Origin: JAXJYR01 sp964593515
GTDB taxonomy: Bacteria; Bacillota_I; Bacilli_A; Erysipelotrichales; Erysipelotrichaceae
DNA: 16,776 nucleotides
Direction of reading: 5' to 3'
Assembly (NCBI GenBank): GCA_964593515.1
Contig: CAZQJH010000021.1
Span: forward strand, 1-16,776
In this document: positions 7,277-14,838 of the stretch, piece by piece
Layout: every line of letters begins with the position of its first letter
Numbering within the stretch: position 1 is the stretch's first letter
Made by a program: the position numbers and the translations under genes
Notes under the pieces: generated by a model
The model's input: only the letters and a program-made list of their open reading frames with translations
Databases searched by the model: none
What the model was told of the DNA's origin: nothing

Positions 7277-9054
7277 TAAATTGCTCTAGTTGCTTCTTTA
7301 AGCCATGCTTTTTCTTCATCATTTAAAGATGGAGAAATTTTTTCATACACTTCTTGATGATAGTTATTTAACCAATCTTTTTGAGCTTTAGTTAATAAAC
7401 TTACATCTAAACCATCTAAATCAAATGGTACAAAAGTAATTGTTTCTAATTCCATGAATTGTCCATATTCATTTTTGTTTGTTTTACGAACAATCACTTC
7501 ATTTTCATGACGAATTCCAAACTTACCATCAACATATACTCCCGGTTCATTAGAAATAATCATTCCTTCTTCTAAAACACATGAATCATTACGTTCTGGT
7601 ACAATACGCCATCTAAAGCCATTAGGACCTTCATGAACATTTAATAAATGTCCAACCCCATGACCAGTACCACATTTATAATCCATATCTAATTTCCATA
7701 ATGGTCCTCTAGCTAAAATATCTAAGTTAACTCCACGACATCCATATAAGAATTTCGCATCAGCTAAGTCAATATGTGAAATTAAAGCTGTTGTGTAATA
7801 TAAACGTTCTTCATCACTAATTTTACCTAAAACAAAGGTACGGGTAATATCAGTTGTTCCTTCATAATAATGACCACCACTATCAACTAATAACATTCCA
7901 CTAGCATGAATATCACTTTTTTGTTCCTCTTTAGCACTATAATGCATCATTGCCGCATTACCTTTATAAGCAGCAATAGTATCAAAACTTAAATCAATTG
8001 CTCCTTGTTCTTTACGTAATTGAGCTAAATAATCGGCAACACTAATTTCATCCATCGAAATCTTACCAACATTAGTTTTTAACCAATACATAAACTTAGT
8101 CATAGCTACCCCATCTTTAATATGGGCAATACGTGTATTTTTTAATTCAACTTCGTTCTTACAAGCTTTCATTAATTGTGATGGATTAACTTCATCAATA
8201 ATTTGTGCTTCTTTCATACCTGATACAATAGCATAATTCACAACTTTTTTATTTAATAAAACCTTACCAGTTAAACTAGCTACATCATTATAAACATCAA
8301 AATAATCTTTAATCACAATTTTATTCATAACTAAATTCATTTCAATTTCAGGAGTCATTTTATTTTTATCTACGTATAAAGTTCCTCCCTCATTATCTAA
8401 TAATAAGTAACTTAACATAACTGGATAATGTTCAATATCACTTCCACGCATATTTAAAATCCAAGCAATATCATCTAAACTAGTAATCATATGATAATCA
8501 CATTGTTTATCTTTCATTACTTTACGAATATCTTTTAATTTTTCATTAGTACTTTTCCCAGCATAAGCTAAACTATAGAAGAAACCTTTTCCATTAGGTA
8601 AAGCTGGACGATCGTGCCAAATTAAATCTACTAAATCTTCAAAAACATGTAATTTAATATCTTTATTAATATTATGTAATAAGCTTTCCACAAAAGCAGC
8701 ATTCATTACTCGTCCATCAAATCCTAAAGTATCTCCATCCTTTAAACATTCAATTAATTTTTCTTCAATGGTTAAAACATTTTCTTCTCCCATTTTCATT
8801 AATTGAATTGTGGTATCGCTTAATTCTTTTTCAGCTTGAATAAAGTAACGTCCATCTGTCCATAAGTAAGCATCACTTAAAGTTACTAATAAGCTTCCTT
8901 GAGAACCACTAAAATTAGACATATATTTACGAGCTTTAAAATGTTCTCCTACATATTCTGTTTCATGGAAATCAGAAGTAGGAATTAAATAAGCACTAAT
9001 GCTTCTTTCCTTCATCAATTCTCTTAATTTCGCAAGTCTTTCTTTAATCATCAT
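7276..9054 (-). CDS. pepP: Xaa-Pro aminopeptidase (M24B)
   Basis: A cytoplasmic metallopeptidase that removes the N-terminal residue from peptides with proline in second position. The 592-residue, three-domain form resembles eukaryotic-type aminopeptidase P1. Two creatinase-like N-terminal domains (about 5-130 and 140-300) precede the pita-bread catalytic domain (305-525) and a C-terminal M24 extension (530-592). All five metal ligands are present: Asp391, Asp402, His465 (GTGHGVGH), Glu503 (NEPGVY) and Glu517, with the same spacing as in human APP1 for the first three-residue set. The start ATG directly abuts the thioesterase stop (TAGATG), with AGAAGG as binding site; a second ATG follows at once and could be used instead. 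It overlaps the CpXC gene by one base. Confidence 0.95.
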   Translation of the reverse strand: MMIKERLAKLRELMKERSISAYLIPTSDFHETEYVGEHFKARKYMSNFSGSQGSLLVTLSDAYLWTDGRYFIQAEKELSDTTIQLMKMGEENVLTIEEKLIECLKDGDTLGFDGRVMNAAFVESLLHNINKDIKLHVFEDLVDLIWHDRPALPNGKGFFYSLAYAGKSTNEKLKDIRKVMKDKQCDYHMITSLDDIAWILNMRGSDIEHYPVMLSYLLLDNEGGTLYVDKNKMTPEIEMNLVMNKIVIKDYFDVYNDVASLTGKVLLNKKVVNYAIVSGMKEAQIIDEVNPSQLMKACKNEVELKNTRIAHIKDGVAMTKFMYWLKTNVGKISMDEISVADYLAQLRKEQGAIDLSFDTIAAYKGNAAMMHYSAKEEQKSDIHASGMLLVDSGGHYYEGTTDITRTFVLGKISDEERLYYTTALISHIDLADAKFLYGCRGVNLDILARGPLWKLDMDYKCGTGHGVGHLLNVHEGPNGFRWRIVPERNDSCVLEEGMIISNEPGVYVDGKFGIRHENEVIVRKTNKNEYGQFMELETITFVPFDLDGLDVSLLTKAQKDWLNNYHQEVYEKISPSLNDEEKAWLKEATRAI

Positions 9055-9486
9055 CTAATCCTTCTTTCTAAATATTGTATATGATCCATTTGCCGTAGCA
9101 ACAATACGGCCATCAACATAAGCTATACATCGTGTTTGTATCGTTTTCATTCCCATATAATCTATATAACTTTTCACAACTACTTTTTCTTGAGCATGAA
9201 TCGCTCTTACATAATTAACTGACATCGAAATAGTAGGGGTAAAAAAAGCATCAGAGAAAACATAAGCACTACATCCCATTGATACATCTAATAGGGTAGC
9301 AATCATTCCTCCATGCATGGTATTAACTGGATTTAATTGCCAATCTTCAACAACTAAGGAAATAGTCGTCGTCATTTCAGTTTCATTTAACTCTTCGACT
9401 TGTAATTTCATCATTCCATTAATTGTTTTATCATCTAAGAAACGTGCTCGATAAAAATCACGATAACGATCTTCTAGTCTAGTCAT
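9055..9486 (-). CDS. PaaI-family hotdog-fold thioesterase
   Basis: A 143-residue single hotdog domain. The signature NPVNTMHGGMIATLLD (about 52-67) contains the HGG (58-60) that forms the oxyanion site and the Asp67 that acts as the catalytic acid in PaaI-type acyl-CoA thioesterases. The acyl-CoA substrate cannot be told from sequence. The start ATG at 9486 has AAAGGG upstream. It is the first gene of a run with the aminopeptidase and the CpXC gene, which touch or overlap end to end. Why a thioesterase travels with a peptidase is unclear; the link may only be shared housekeeping transcription. Confidence 0.9.
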   Translation of the reverse strand: MTRLEDRYRDFYRARFLDDKTINGMMKLQVEELNETEMTTTISLVVEDWQLNPVNTMHGGMIATLLDVSMGCSAYVFSDAFFTPTISMSVNYVRAIHAQEKVVVKSYIDYMGMKTIQTRCIAYVDGRIVATANGSYTIFRKKD

Positions 9487-9501
9487 GTCATCACCCTTTA
9501 C

Positions 9502-9530
9502 ATTATAACTAAAAAAGGTCCAACTAACAA
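9502..9530 (-). promoter_or_regulatory. Possible promoter of the thioesterase operon inside the gltX terminator
   Basis: On the minus strand TTGTTA (9525-9530) and a perfect TATAAT (9502-9507) are 17 bases apart. The -35 lies in the loop region of the gltX terminator. The expected start near 9495 would leave a leader of only about 9 bases, cutting into the ribosome binding site, so transcripts could be nearly leaderless. Readthrough from gltX is an alternative. Confidence 0.5.
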
Positions 9531-9541
9531 GTTGAACCTTT
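9511..9541 (-). terminator. Terminator of gltX
   Basis: On the minus strand AAAGGT-T-CAACT... reads into a stem of 6 and 5 pairs broken by one mismatch, with a four-base loop and a run of six T after it. It begins 8 bases past the gltX stop codon. Confidence 0.8.
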
Positions 9542-9549
9542 AGGTTTAA

Positions 9550-10998
9550 TTAAGCTTCTAATTTTTCAATACCAATTTGCATACGTTTTAATGATTCTTC
9601 TTTTCCTAAAATGTAAGCTAATTCAATAGCTCCTCCAGGTGTTGAAGGTTTACCACTTAATGCCGTACGAATTGGCCATAATAATTGTCCATTTTTCATT
9701 TCTAATTGAGCAGGTAAAGCTAATAATTGTTCATGTAATACTTCTTCATTCCAATCAGTAATATTTTCCATTACTTCTTTAGCTGCTTTTAATGATTTAA
9801 GGGCAATTTCAGTAGTTGTTTTCATTTTCTTATGTACATATAAGTCAATATCATATTCAGGTAAAGCATCAATAAAATCAATACTTTCACTAATTGTTGA
9901 TAAGATATCTGTACGTTGTTGTAAGATACGACAAATAGCCATCTTATCAACATCACTCTTAACTGCTTCATCAACATAAGGCATTGCTAATTCAGCAAAA
10001 TCTTCTAATGATTTATTTCTTAAGTATTTTCCATTCATCCAAGTTAATTTATTGATATCAAAAATAGCTCCTGATTTAGAAATACGTTTAATATCAAATA
10101 CTTTAATTAATTCTTCTAATGTATAAATTTCTTGTTCAGTTTCTGGAGCCCATCCTAATAAAGCAATATAGTTAATAATTGCTTCTGGTAAGTAACCTTT
10201 AGCTACTAAGTCTTGGAATGAAGCATCTCCATTACGTTTACTTAATTTTTGGTGTTCATCTTTCATTACTGGTGGTACGTGTACATATGTTGGAATGTCC
10301 CATCCAAATGAACGATAAATTAAGTTATATTTAGGTGTTGATGATAAGTATTCATTTCCACGCACAACATGGGTAATTTCCATTTGGTGGTCATCAATAA
10401 TATTCGCAAAGTTATAAGTTGGGAATCCATCTGATTTTAATAAAATACTTTCATCTAAAACAGAGTTATCAACTTCAATACGTCCATAAACTTCATCATC
10501 AAAGTATGTTTCACCATCATGTTTAATAGTTTGACGTACAACATATTTTTCTCCCGCTGCAATTCTTTCTCTTGCTTCTTCAGTTGAAATATGTTTACAT
10601 GGATCATCAAATTTAAAAGAAATACCTAAAATTTCGGCTTCTTTACGTTGAGCTTCAATTTCTTCTTCTTTACAGAAACAGTAGTGTGCTCCCCCTAAAT
10701 CAACTAATTGATCAGCATACCCTTTGTACATAGGTAAACGTTCAGATTGCACATAAGGTCCAAAATCTCCCCCGATATCTGGTCCTTCATCGTGGTTTAA
10801 ACCAACTTGTTTCATTGTATCGTAAATAACGTCTACTGCCCCTTCTACTAAACGACCTTGGTCAGTATCTTCAATACGTAAGATGAAATCTCCATCTTCG
10901 TGTTTCGCAATTAAGTATTCAAATAAAGCAGTACGTAAGTTTCCGATATGCATATATCCCGTTGGACTAGGTGCAAATCTAGTTCTAATTTTTTTCAT
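9550..10998 (-). CDS. gltX: Glutamyl-tRNA synthetase
   Basis: Charges tRNA-Glu with glutamate using ATP, in the cytoplasm; in many Firmicutes it also misacylates tRNA-Gln for the amidotransferase route, which cannot be judged here. The 482-residue class I synthetase has the HIGH motif as HIGN (17-20) in the Rossmann fold and the KMSKS motif as KLSKR (251-255). Cys107, Cys109, Cys134 and His136 match the C-x-C and C-x-H spacing of the zinc site known in E. coli GluRS, so a bound zinc is likely. The C-terminal anticodon-binding half is complete. The ATG at 10998 has GAGAGGTAG upstream. It has its own promoter and terminator, although the gene before it lacks a terminator. Confidence 0.97.
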   Translation of the reverse strand: MKKIRTRFAPSPTGYMHIGNLRTALFEYLIAKHEDGDFILRIEDTDQGRLVEGAVDVIYDTMKQVGLNHDEGPDIGGDFGPYVQSERLPMYKGYADQLVDLGGAHYCFCKEEEIEAQRKEAEILGISFKFDDPCKHISTEEARERIAAGEKYVVRQTIKHDGETYFDDEVYGRIEVDNSVLDESILLKSDGFPTYNFANIIDDHQMEITHVVRGNEYLSSTPKYNLIYRSFGWDIPTYVHVPPVMKDEHQKLSKRNGDASFQDLVAKGYLPEAIINYIALLGWAPETEQEIYTLEELIKVFDIKRISKSGAIFDINKLTWMNGKYLRNKSLEDFAELAMPYVDEAVKSDVDKMAICRILQQRTDILSTISESIDFIDALPEYDIDLYVHKKMKTTTEIALKSLKAAKEVMENITDWNEEVLHEQLLALPAQLEMKNGQLLWPIRTALSGKPSTPGGAIELAYILGKEESLKRMQIGIEKLEA

Positions 10999-11023
10999 TT
11001 GTATCTACCTCTCATTCTTATCA

Positions 11024-11052
11024 ATTTTATACTAAAGCTTTCTTTTAATCAA
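11024..11052 (-). promoter_or_regulatory. Promoter of gltX
   Basis: On the minus strand TTGATT (11047-11052) and TAAAAT (11024-11029) are 17 bases apart. The -35 lies directly after the stop codon of the small lysine-rich gene, so gltX may be read both from here and from the upstream unit. Confidence 0.6.
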
Positions 11053-11057
11053 CCTAT

Positions 11058-11249
11058 TTATTTATTTTTATACTTAAGTTTAGTAATTTTTCGTTTTAAT
11101 TTCAATTGTTTTTGTTTATTTTTAGCTTTATTTAATTTTAGCTTCAATTTATAATTCTTTTTTTCTAACTTTTCAATTTTCTTCACTAACTTTTCTACTT
11201 GTTTGCTATCTTCTTTAGTTAAGTTCAATTGCAATAATTTTTTCCACAT
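11058..11249 (-). CDS. Small lysine-rich coiled-coil protein
   Basis: A 63-residue protein that I do not recognise. It has 24 lysines, one arginine and only five acidic residues, giving a net charge near +20. Leucine and isoleucine recur at three-to-four-residue spacing from about residue 7 to 59, so a single long basic helix or coiled coil is likely. No signal peptide, cysteine or domain motif is visible. The start chosen is ATG at 11249, preceded by AAGGAAG that overlaps the end of the flavoprotein gene; an in-frame ATG at 11279 would overlap that gene more and lacks a better site. It is translated just after the thioredoxin-reductase-like gene. Binding to RNA, DNA or ribosomes would suit the charge but is speculation. 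Confidence 0.65.
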   Translation of the reverse strand: MWKKLLQLNLTKEDSKQVEKLVKKIEKLEKKNYKLKLKLNKAKNKQKQLKLKRKITKLKYKNK

Positions 11250-11250
11250 A

Positions 11251-12111
11251 TTAAGCTTCCTTTTTACTATTATCTTCAATCAAAGTATGAATTGCTACAT
11301 TACCTTCCCCATAAGCTTTCACAATTTGATATGGTCTTCCCACACAATCCCCACAAGCATAACATCCTTTTAAATTAGTTCGCATTTGATGATCAACTAC
11401 AATATGACCATCTTTCAGCGCTAAATTAGGTAATAAAGCATTTATTGCTACACTATCTTTTAAAACAAAAATCCCATCAATCATTAATTCCTTTTGATTA
11501 GCTAAAACAACTTTTTCAACTCGCATATTACCTTCTACTTTTTTTACCATGCTTTCTAATCTTTCCACATTATCCATTTTTAAATCAGAATTAAATAATG
11601 GTAAGTAATAAACTTTATTAGCTAATGAAGCTAAAAATTCAACTTCATTTTCATATTCTTTATTTTGAGCAATAACAACAATATCTTTACCACGATATAA
11701 ATTACCATCACAAGTGGCACAATAACTAACCCCTCGTCCTAGTAATTCAACTTCATTTTCAATGGTTGCCATACTTTGAACACCTAAAGCTAAAATAATA
11801 TTTTTCGCATAGTACATTTCATTTTCCGCAACAATCATATAATAATCACTTAATGGATAAATATTACTAACTAATTTATCAATCATCATAATATGCATTT
11901 CATCTAATTGTTTCGCATAAGCTTTTACTAAATCTTGACCACTAATCGAAAAGACTCCCGGAATATTTTCAATGACATTTGTTTTACTAATTTTATCACT
12001 ATATTTATGATTACCAAAAAAGTAGTAACTTAAGTTACGTAAATGTGCATTAATAACACTACTAACTCCAGCTGGTCCACTACCAATAATGGCTACATCT
12101 CTTATTTCCAT
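11251..12111 (-). CDS. Thioredoxin-reductase-like FAD oxidoreductase with degenerate NADPH site
   Basis: A 286-residue flavoprotein of the thioredoxin reductase family, acting in the cytoplasm on disulfides. The N-terminal FAD motif GSGPAG is at 10-15, the redox pair CATC at 131-134, and the second FAD motif at about 249-256 (GCYACGDC). In NADPH-dependent enzymes a GGGDSA-type motif follows the CxxC; here the matching strand (about 143-155) reads VVIAQNKEYENE, with no GxGxxA/G, and the HRR motif that binds the NADPH phosphate is also missing. This is the state known from pyridine-nucleotide-independent relatives such as the ferredoxin-linked FFTR of clostridia. The electron donor here is therefore uncertain. 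The binding site before ATG 12111 is weak (GGTG). It leads a unit with the lysine-rich gene. Confidence 0.85.
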   Translation of the reverse strand: MEIRDVAIIGSGPAGVSSVINAHLRNLSYYFFGNHKYSDKISKTNVIENIPGVFSISGQDLVKAYAKQLDEMHIMMIDKLVSNIYPLSDYYMIVAENEMYYAKNIILALGVQSMATIENEVELLGRGVSYCATCDGNLYRGKDIVVIAQNKEYENEVEFLASLANKVYYLPLFNSDLKMDNVERLESMVKKVEGNMRVEKVVLANQKELMIDGIFVLKDSVAINALLPNLALKDGHIVVDHQMRTNLKGCYACGDCVGRPYQIVKAYGEGNVAIHTLIEDNSKKEA

Positions 12112-12134
12112 ACAATCACCAATCTTTCATTATT

Positions 12135-12140
12135 ATTATA
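12135..12140 (-). promoter_or_regulatory. Extended -10 promoter of the flavoprotein gene
   Basis: The minus strand reads TGTTATAAT, a perfect extended -10. TTTACG at 16 bases is a partial -35. The leader is about 17 bases. Confidence 0.65.
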
Positions 12141-12193
12141 ACAAAACTAAGGGTTTCGTAAAATGATATAATCAATAATTTTGATAATATCCC

Positions 12194-12222
12194 TTTACAT
12201 CCCTAGCTAATTAGTATACAAT
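12194..12222 (+). promoter_or_regulatory. Promoter of the FMN riboswitch-ribU unit
   Basis: TTTACA (12194-12199) and TACAAT (12217-12222) are 17 bases apart, each with one mismatch to consensus. The start near 12229 lies about 10 bases before the riboswitch. Confidence 0.75.
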
Positions 12223-12238
12223 GAGTTTGCATAAAATT

Positions 12239-12351
12239 AAAACTTCAGGGCAGAGTGAAATTCTCGACTGGCGGTATACTCCGCGAGCTAGTAATAGCAT
12301 GAATCGGTGCAATTCCGATAGCAACAGTAAAGTCTGGATGGAAGAAGATTT
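12239..12351 (+). ncRNA. FMN riboswitch (RFN element)
   Basis: All the conserved blocks of the RFN element are present in order: CTTCAGGGCAGAGTGAAATT, CGACTGGCGGTA, CCGCGAGC, ATCGGTGCAATTCCGAT, ACAGTAAAGTCTGGATGG and the closing GAAG. P1 forms between CTTC at 12243-12246 and GAAG at 12344-12347, extended by AAA/TTT. Binding of FMN is known to switch such leaders off. It stands directly before a riboflavin transporter gene, the commonest target. Confidence 0.97.
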
Positions 12352-12382
12352 TTTTGTGACTACATGTAATACCACTGTATCA

Positions 12383-12420
12383 CGTACCTAGAAAGTTTTA
12401 TTTTTAGGCACGTTTTCTTT
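12383..12420 (+). terminator. Expression-platform terminator of the FMN riboswitch
   Basis: CGTACCTAGAAA can pair with TTTTTAGGCACG (one mismatch, one G-T) around a six-base loop, followed by TTTTCTTTTT. It lies between the aptamer and the ribU start, so control is probably by premature termination. A preceding hairpin GTGA-C-TACA with TGTATCAC may take part in the alternative fold; the exact antiterminator could not be worked out by eye. Confidence 0.75.
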
Positions 12421-12438
12421 TTATATGGAGGTGTTATC

Positions 12439-13077
12439 ATGAAAACGAAAAAACTAACAACCATTGCAGTCTTATGTGCCATGGCGCTAATTGTGAATTT
12501 ATTAATTCGCTTTCCTTTAGTTCCTAGTGCCATGTATCTAGAATACTCACCAACTGATGTCTTTATTATTATTGCTGGTTTTATTTATGGACCAGCCACA
12601 ACAATTGTTTCTAGTTGTATTGTTGCTTTTCTAGAAATTTTATATCGTGGTGGTAATATCATTAACTTCATTATGGATATTATTTCTACTTGTGCTCTTG
12701 CTTGTATTGCTGCTTATATTTATAAGAAGATGCATACCAAAAAAGGAGCTTTTATTGGTTTAGCTTGTGGTACTATCGTAATGGTTATTGCAATGGCTAT
12801 TTGGAATTATGTATTCTATCCATTCTATTACAATATGGATCGTGATGTTGTAGTAACAATGTTACCAGCTATTTCCTTATTTAACTTATTAAAAGGAGGA
12901 TTAAATTCCGCTTTAACTTTATTCTTATATAAACCATTAGTTACATTATTTAGAAGAACCCACTTTGTGGAAAGTCAATCTACTTCTAAAATAACTTTAT
13001 CGGGAATGAGTATTATTGGAATCTTCATTATTATTACTATTGCCATTATAGTTGCTACAATGCAAGGAATTATCTAA
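12439..13077 (+). CDS. ribU: Riboflavin ECF transporter substrate-binding subunit
   Basis: The membrane S component that binds riboflavin and works with a shared EcfT-EcfA module, which is not in this window. The 212-residue protein is hydrophobic throughout. It has the RibU-like segment YLEYSPTD (33-40) with GP at 51-52 and the FNLLKGGLNSALT segment (148-160). Membrane helices are likely at about 8-24, 40-68 (one or two), 75-95, 103-128 and 140-166. A further hydrophobic stretch at 187-210 lies beyond the usual RibU length of about 190 and would add a helix. The ATG at 12439 has GGAGGTG upstream. The FMN riboswitch in its leader fixes the substrate as riboflavin with good confidence. Confidence 0.94.
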   Translation: MKTKKLTTIAVLCAMALIVNLLIRFPLVPSAMYLEYSPTDVFIIIAGFIYGPATTIVSSCIVAFLEILYRGGNIINFIMDIISTCALACIAAYIYKKMHTKKGAFIGLACGTIVMVIAMAIWNYVFYPFYYNMDRDVVVTMLPAISLFNLLKGGLNSALTLFLYKPLVTLFRRTHFVESQSTSKITLSGMSIIGIFIIITIAIIVATMQGII

Positions 13078-13106
13078 AAAAAAGGACTCAATGAGTCCTT
13101 TTTTTT
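13076..13106. terminator. Bidirectional terminator between ribU and the ABC operon
   Basis: GGACTC-AAT-GAGTCC is flanked by a run of A on one side and a run of T on the other, so the stem extends and works for both converging units. It ends at the stop codon of the ABC ATPase gene. Confidence 0.92.
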
Positions 13107-13899
13107 AGCTTAATAACATACGATCATTCACAAATTTACTTCCACTAGCTTCTTCAAACTTAAGTAATAAATCACTTACTTTAAGTTGTTTCTTTTCTTC
13201 TCCACTAACATCATAAATAATTCGACCATTATACATCATAATTAAACGATTACCTACATCAATTGCATCTTGCATATTATGCGTTACCATCATTGCTGTT
13301 AAATGATCTTTCTCAATTATTTCCTTAGTTAGTTTTAATACTTTAGCACTTGTCGCTGGATCTAAAGCAGCTGTATGCTCATCTAGTAATAATAATTTAG
13401 GTTTTTGTAAGGTAGCCATTAATAAAGTTAAAGCTTGACGTTGACCTCCCGATAATAATCCTACTTTAGAAGTTAAACGATCTTCTAAACCTAATCCTAA
13501 CGTTTCAACAATCTCACGATATTCATTTTTTTCTTCCTTACTAACATGCCATTTTAAACCACGATGTTGACCACGACGTTTCGCAAGGGCTAAGTTTTCA
13601 ATAATTTGCATATCAGCAGCCGTACCTAACATTGGATCTTGGAATAAACGCGCAACCTTACGTGCACGTTGATATTCTTTCTGTAAAGAAATATCTTCTC
13701 CATCCAAAATAATTTGACCACTATCAAGGGGATATAAACCAGATATCATATTTAATAAAGTAGATTTACCAGCTCCATTTCCCCCAATAATTGTTACAAA
13801 ATCACCTTCATTTAAATGTAATTCAATGTCATGTAAGACTTTCTTTTCATTAACGGTATCTTTATTAAATGTTTTACATACTTTTTTTAACTCAAGCAT
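13105..13899 (-). CDS. ABC transporter ATPase of TrpXYZ-like amino acid importer
   Basis: The cytoplasmic ATPase that drives the importer. All ABC motifs are present in the 264-residue form: Walker A GGNGAGKST (39-47), Q-loop near 87 (FQDP), signature LSGGQ (149-153), Walker B LLLLDE (169-174) and the switch His207. The ATG at 13899 is chosen because GGGGTG stands 7 bases before it; a GTG five codons upstream (13914) is in frame but has no better site and would overlap the permease. With the ATG start there is a 4-base gap after the permease stop. It is the last gene of the T-box-controlled operon. The ATPase itself says nothing on substrate. Confidence 0.94.
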   Translation of the reverse strand: MLELKKVCKTFNKDTVNEKKVLHDIELHLNEGDFVTIIGGNGAGKSTLLNMISGLYPLDSGQIILDGEDISLQKEYQRARKVARLFQDPMLGTAADMQIIENLALAKRRGQHRGLKWHVSKEEKNEYREIVETLGLGLEDRLTSKVGLLSGGQRQALTLLMATLQKPKLLLLDEHTAALDPATSAKVLKLTKEIIEKDHLTAMMVTHNMQDAIDVGNRLIMMYNGRIIYDVSGEEKKQLKVSDLLLKFEEASGSKFVNDRMLLS

Positions 13900-13903
13900 T
13901 ATC

Positions 13904-14824
13904 TTACACCCCACTTTGATTACTTTTCTTATATAAATTAACTTCTTTACGTTTAGCCATTAAAACCGGTAATGATAAAGCTAGACCTACTAAAATAGCC
14001 GTTAAGATCTTTAAATCATCCGTATTTAATCCTAATTGTAAAACAATTGCTACAATAATTCGATAAATAATTGAACCCACAACAATGGAAGCTAAACGTA
14101 AGGCAAAACCTCCTTTTTTACCAGAGAAAATTACTTCTCCAATAACAATCGAAGCTAAAGCAATTACAATTGCTCCAGTACCTACACGTACATCAGTTGC
14201 TTGACCATATAAAGCATTTAATGCTCCAGATAAACCAACTAATCCATTAGAAATCATTAAACCTAATACTTTAGTTTTATTAGTGTCAATTCCTAAAGAA
14301 CGAGCCATTTGTTCATTATTACCAGTTGCTCTAATTGCTGAACCACTTTCTGTACCAAAATACCAATATAATAAAGCAATTACTAAAGCTACTAATAATA
14401 AAACAATTACTAAAGTAACATAATAACGATTAATTCCTAAACTATTAGCCATTGTTTGAAATAAGGTATTTTTACCAGTTAAAGGAATATTAGCTCTTCC
14501 TGACATAATTCGTAAATTAATTGAATATAAACTTAATTGCGTCAAGATTCCAGCTAAAATAGCGGGAATTTGACATTTAGTATGTAAGAATCCAGTAATG
14601 AACCCAGCAATAAAACCAGCTAAAATAGCAATAATAATTGCGATAATGGGATGCATACCATTTAAAATAGCTACAGCACATACTGCTCCTCCAGTAGCAA
14701 AGCTACCATCAACCGTCATATCCGCAATATCTAATAAACGAAAGGTTATATATACACCTAAGGCTAAAAAACCCCATATTAATCCCGTATCAGCAGCTCC
14801 TAATATTATATTTAATAAACCCAT
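13904..14824 (-). CDS. ABC transporter permease of TrpXYZ-like amino acid importer
   Basis: A 306-residue membrane protein with about eight or nine hydrophobic segments from residue 10 to 290, of the BPD_transp_2 type (LivH/RbsC-like fold) that pairs with ABC_sub_bind lipoproteins. The segment RLLDIADMTVDGSFATGGAV (about 29-48) is characteristic of this subgroup. A polar, charged stretch (about 156-185, EQMARSLGIDTNKTK) forms the cytoplasmic loop that should contact the ATPase. The ATG at 14824 has TAGGAG upstream, overlapping the stop codon of the lipoprotein gene. One permease gene implies a homodimer in the membrane. Confidence 0.94.
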   Translation of the reverse strand: MGLLNIILGAADTGLIWGFLALGVYITFRLLDIADMTVDGSFATGGAVCAVAILNGMHPIIAIIIAILAGFIAGFITGFLHTKCQIPAILAGILTQLSLYSINLRIMSGRANIPLTGKNTLFQTMANSLGINRYYVTLVIVLLLVALVIALLYWYFGTESGSAIRATGNNEQMARSLGIDTNKTKVLGLMISNGLVGLSGALNALYGQATDVRVGTGAIVIALASIVIGEVIFSGKKGGFALRLASIVVGSIIYRIIVAIVLQLGLNTDDLKILTAILVGLALSLPVLMAKRKEVNLYKKSNQSGV

Positions 14825-14838
14825 ATTTAATACTCCTA

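Noticed and set aside
10948..11154. Plus-strand hydrophobic open frame of 68 codons across the gltX start
   Set aside because: It is the complement of the AAA-rich lysine gene and of gltX; the Phe/Leu-rich product follows from that, and no ribosome binding site is present.
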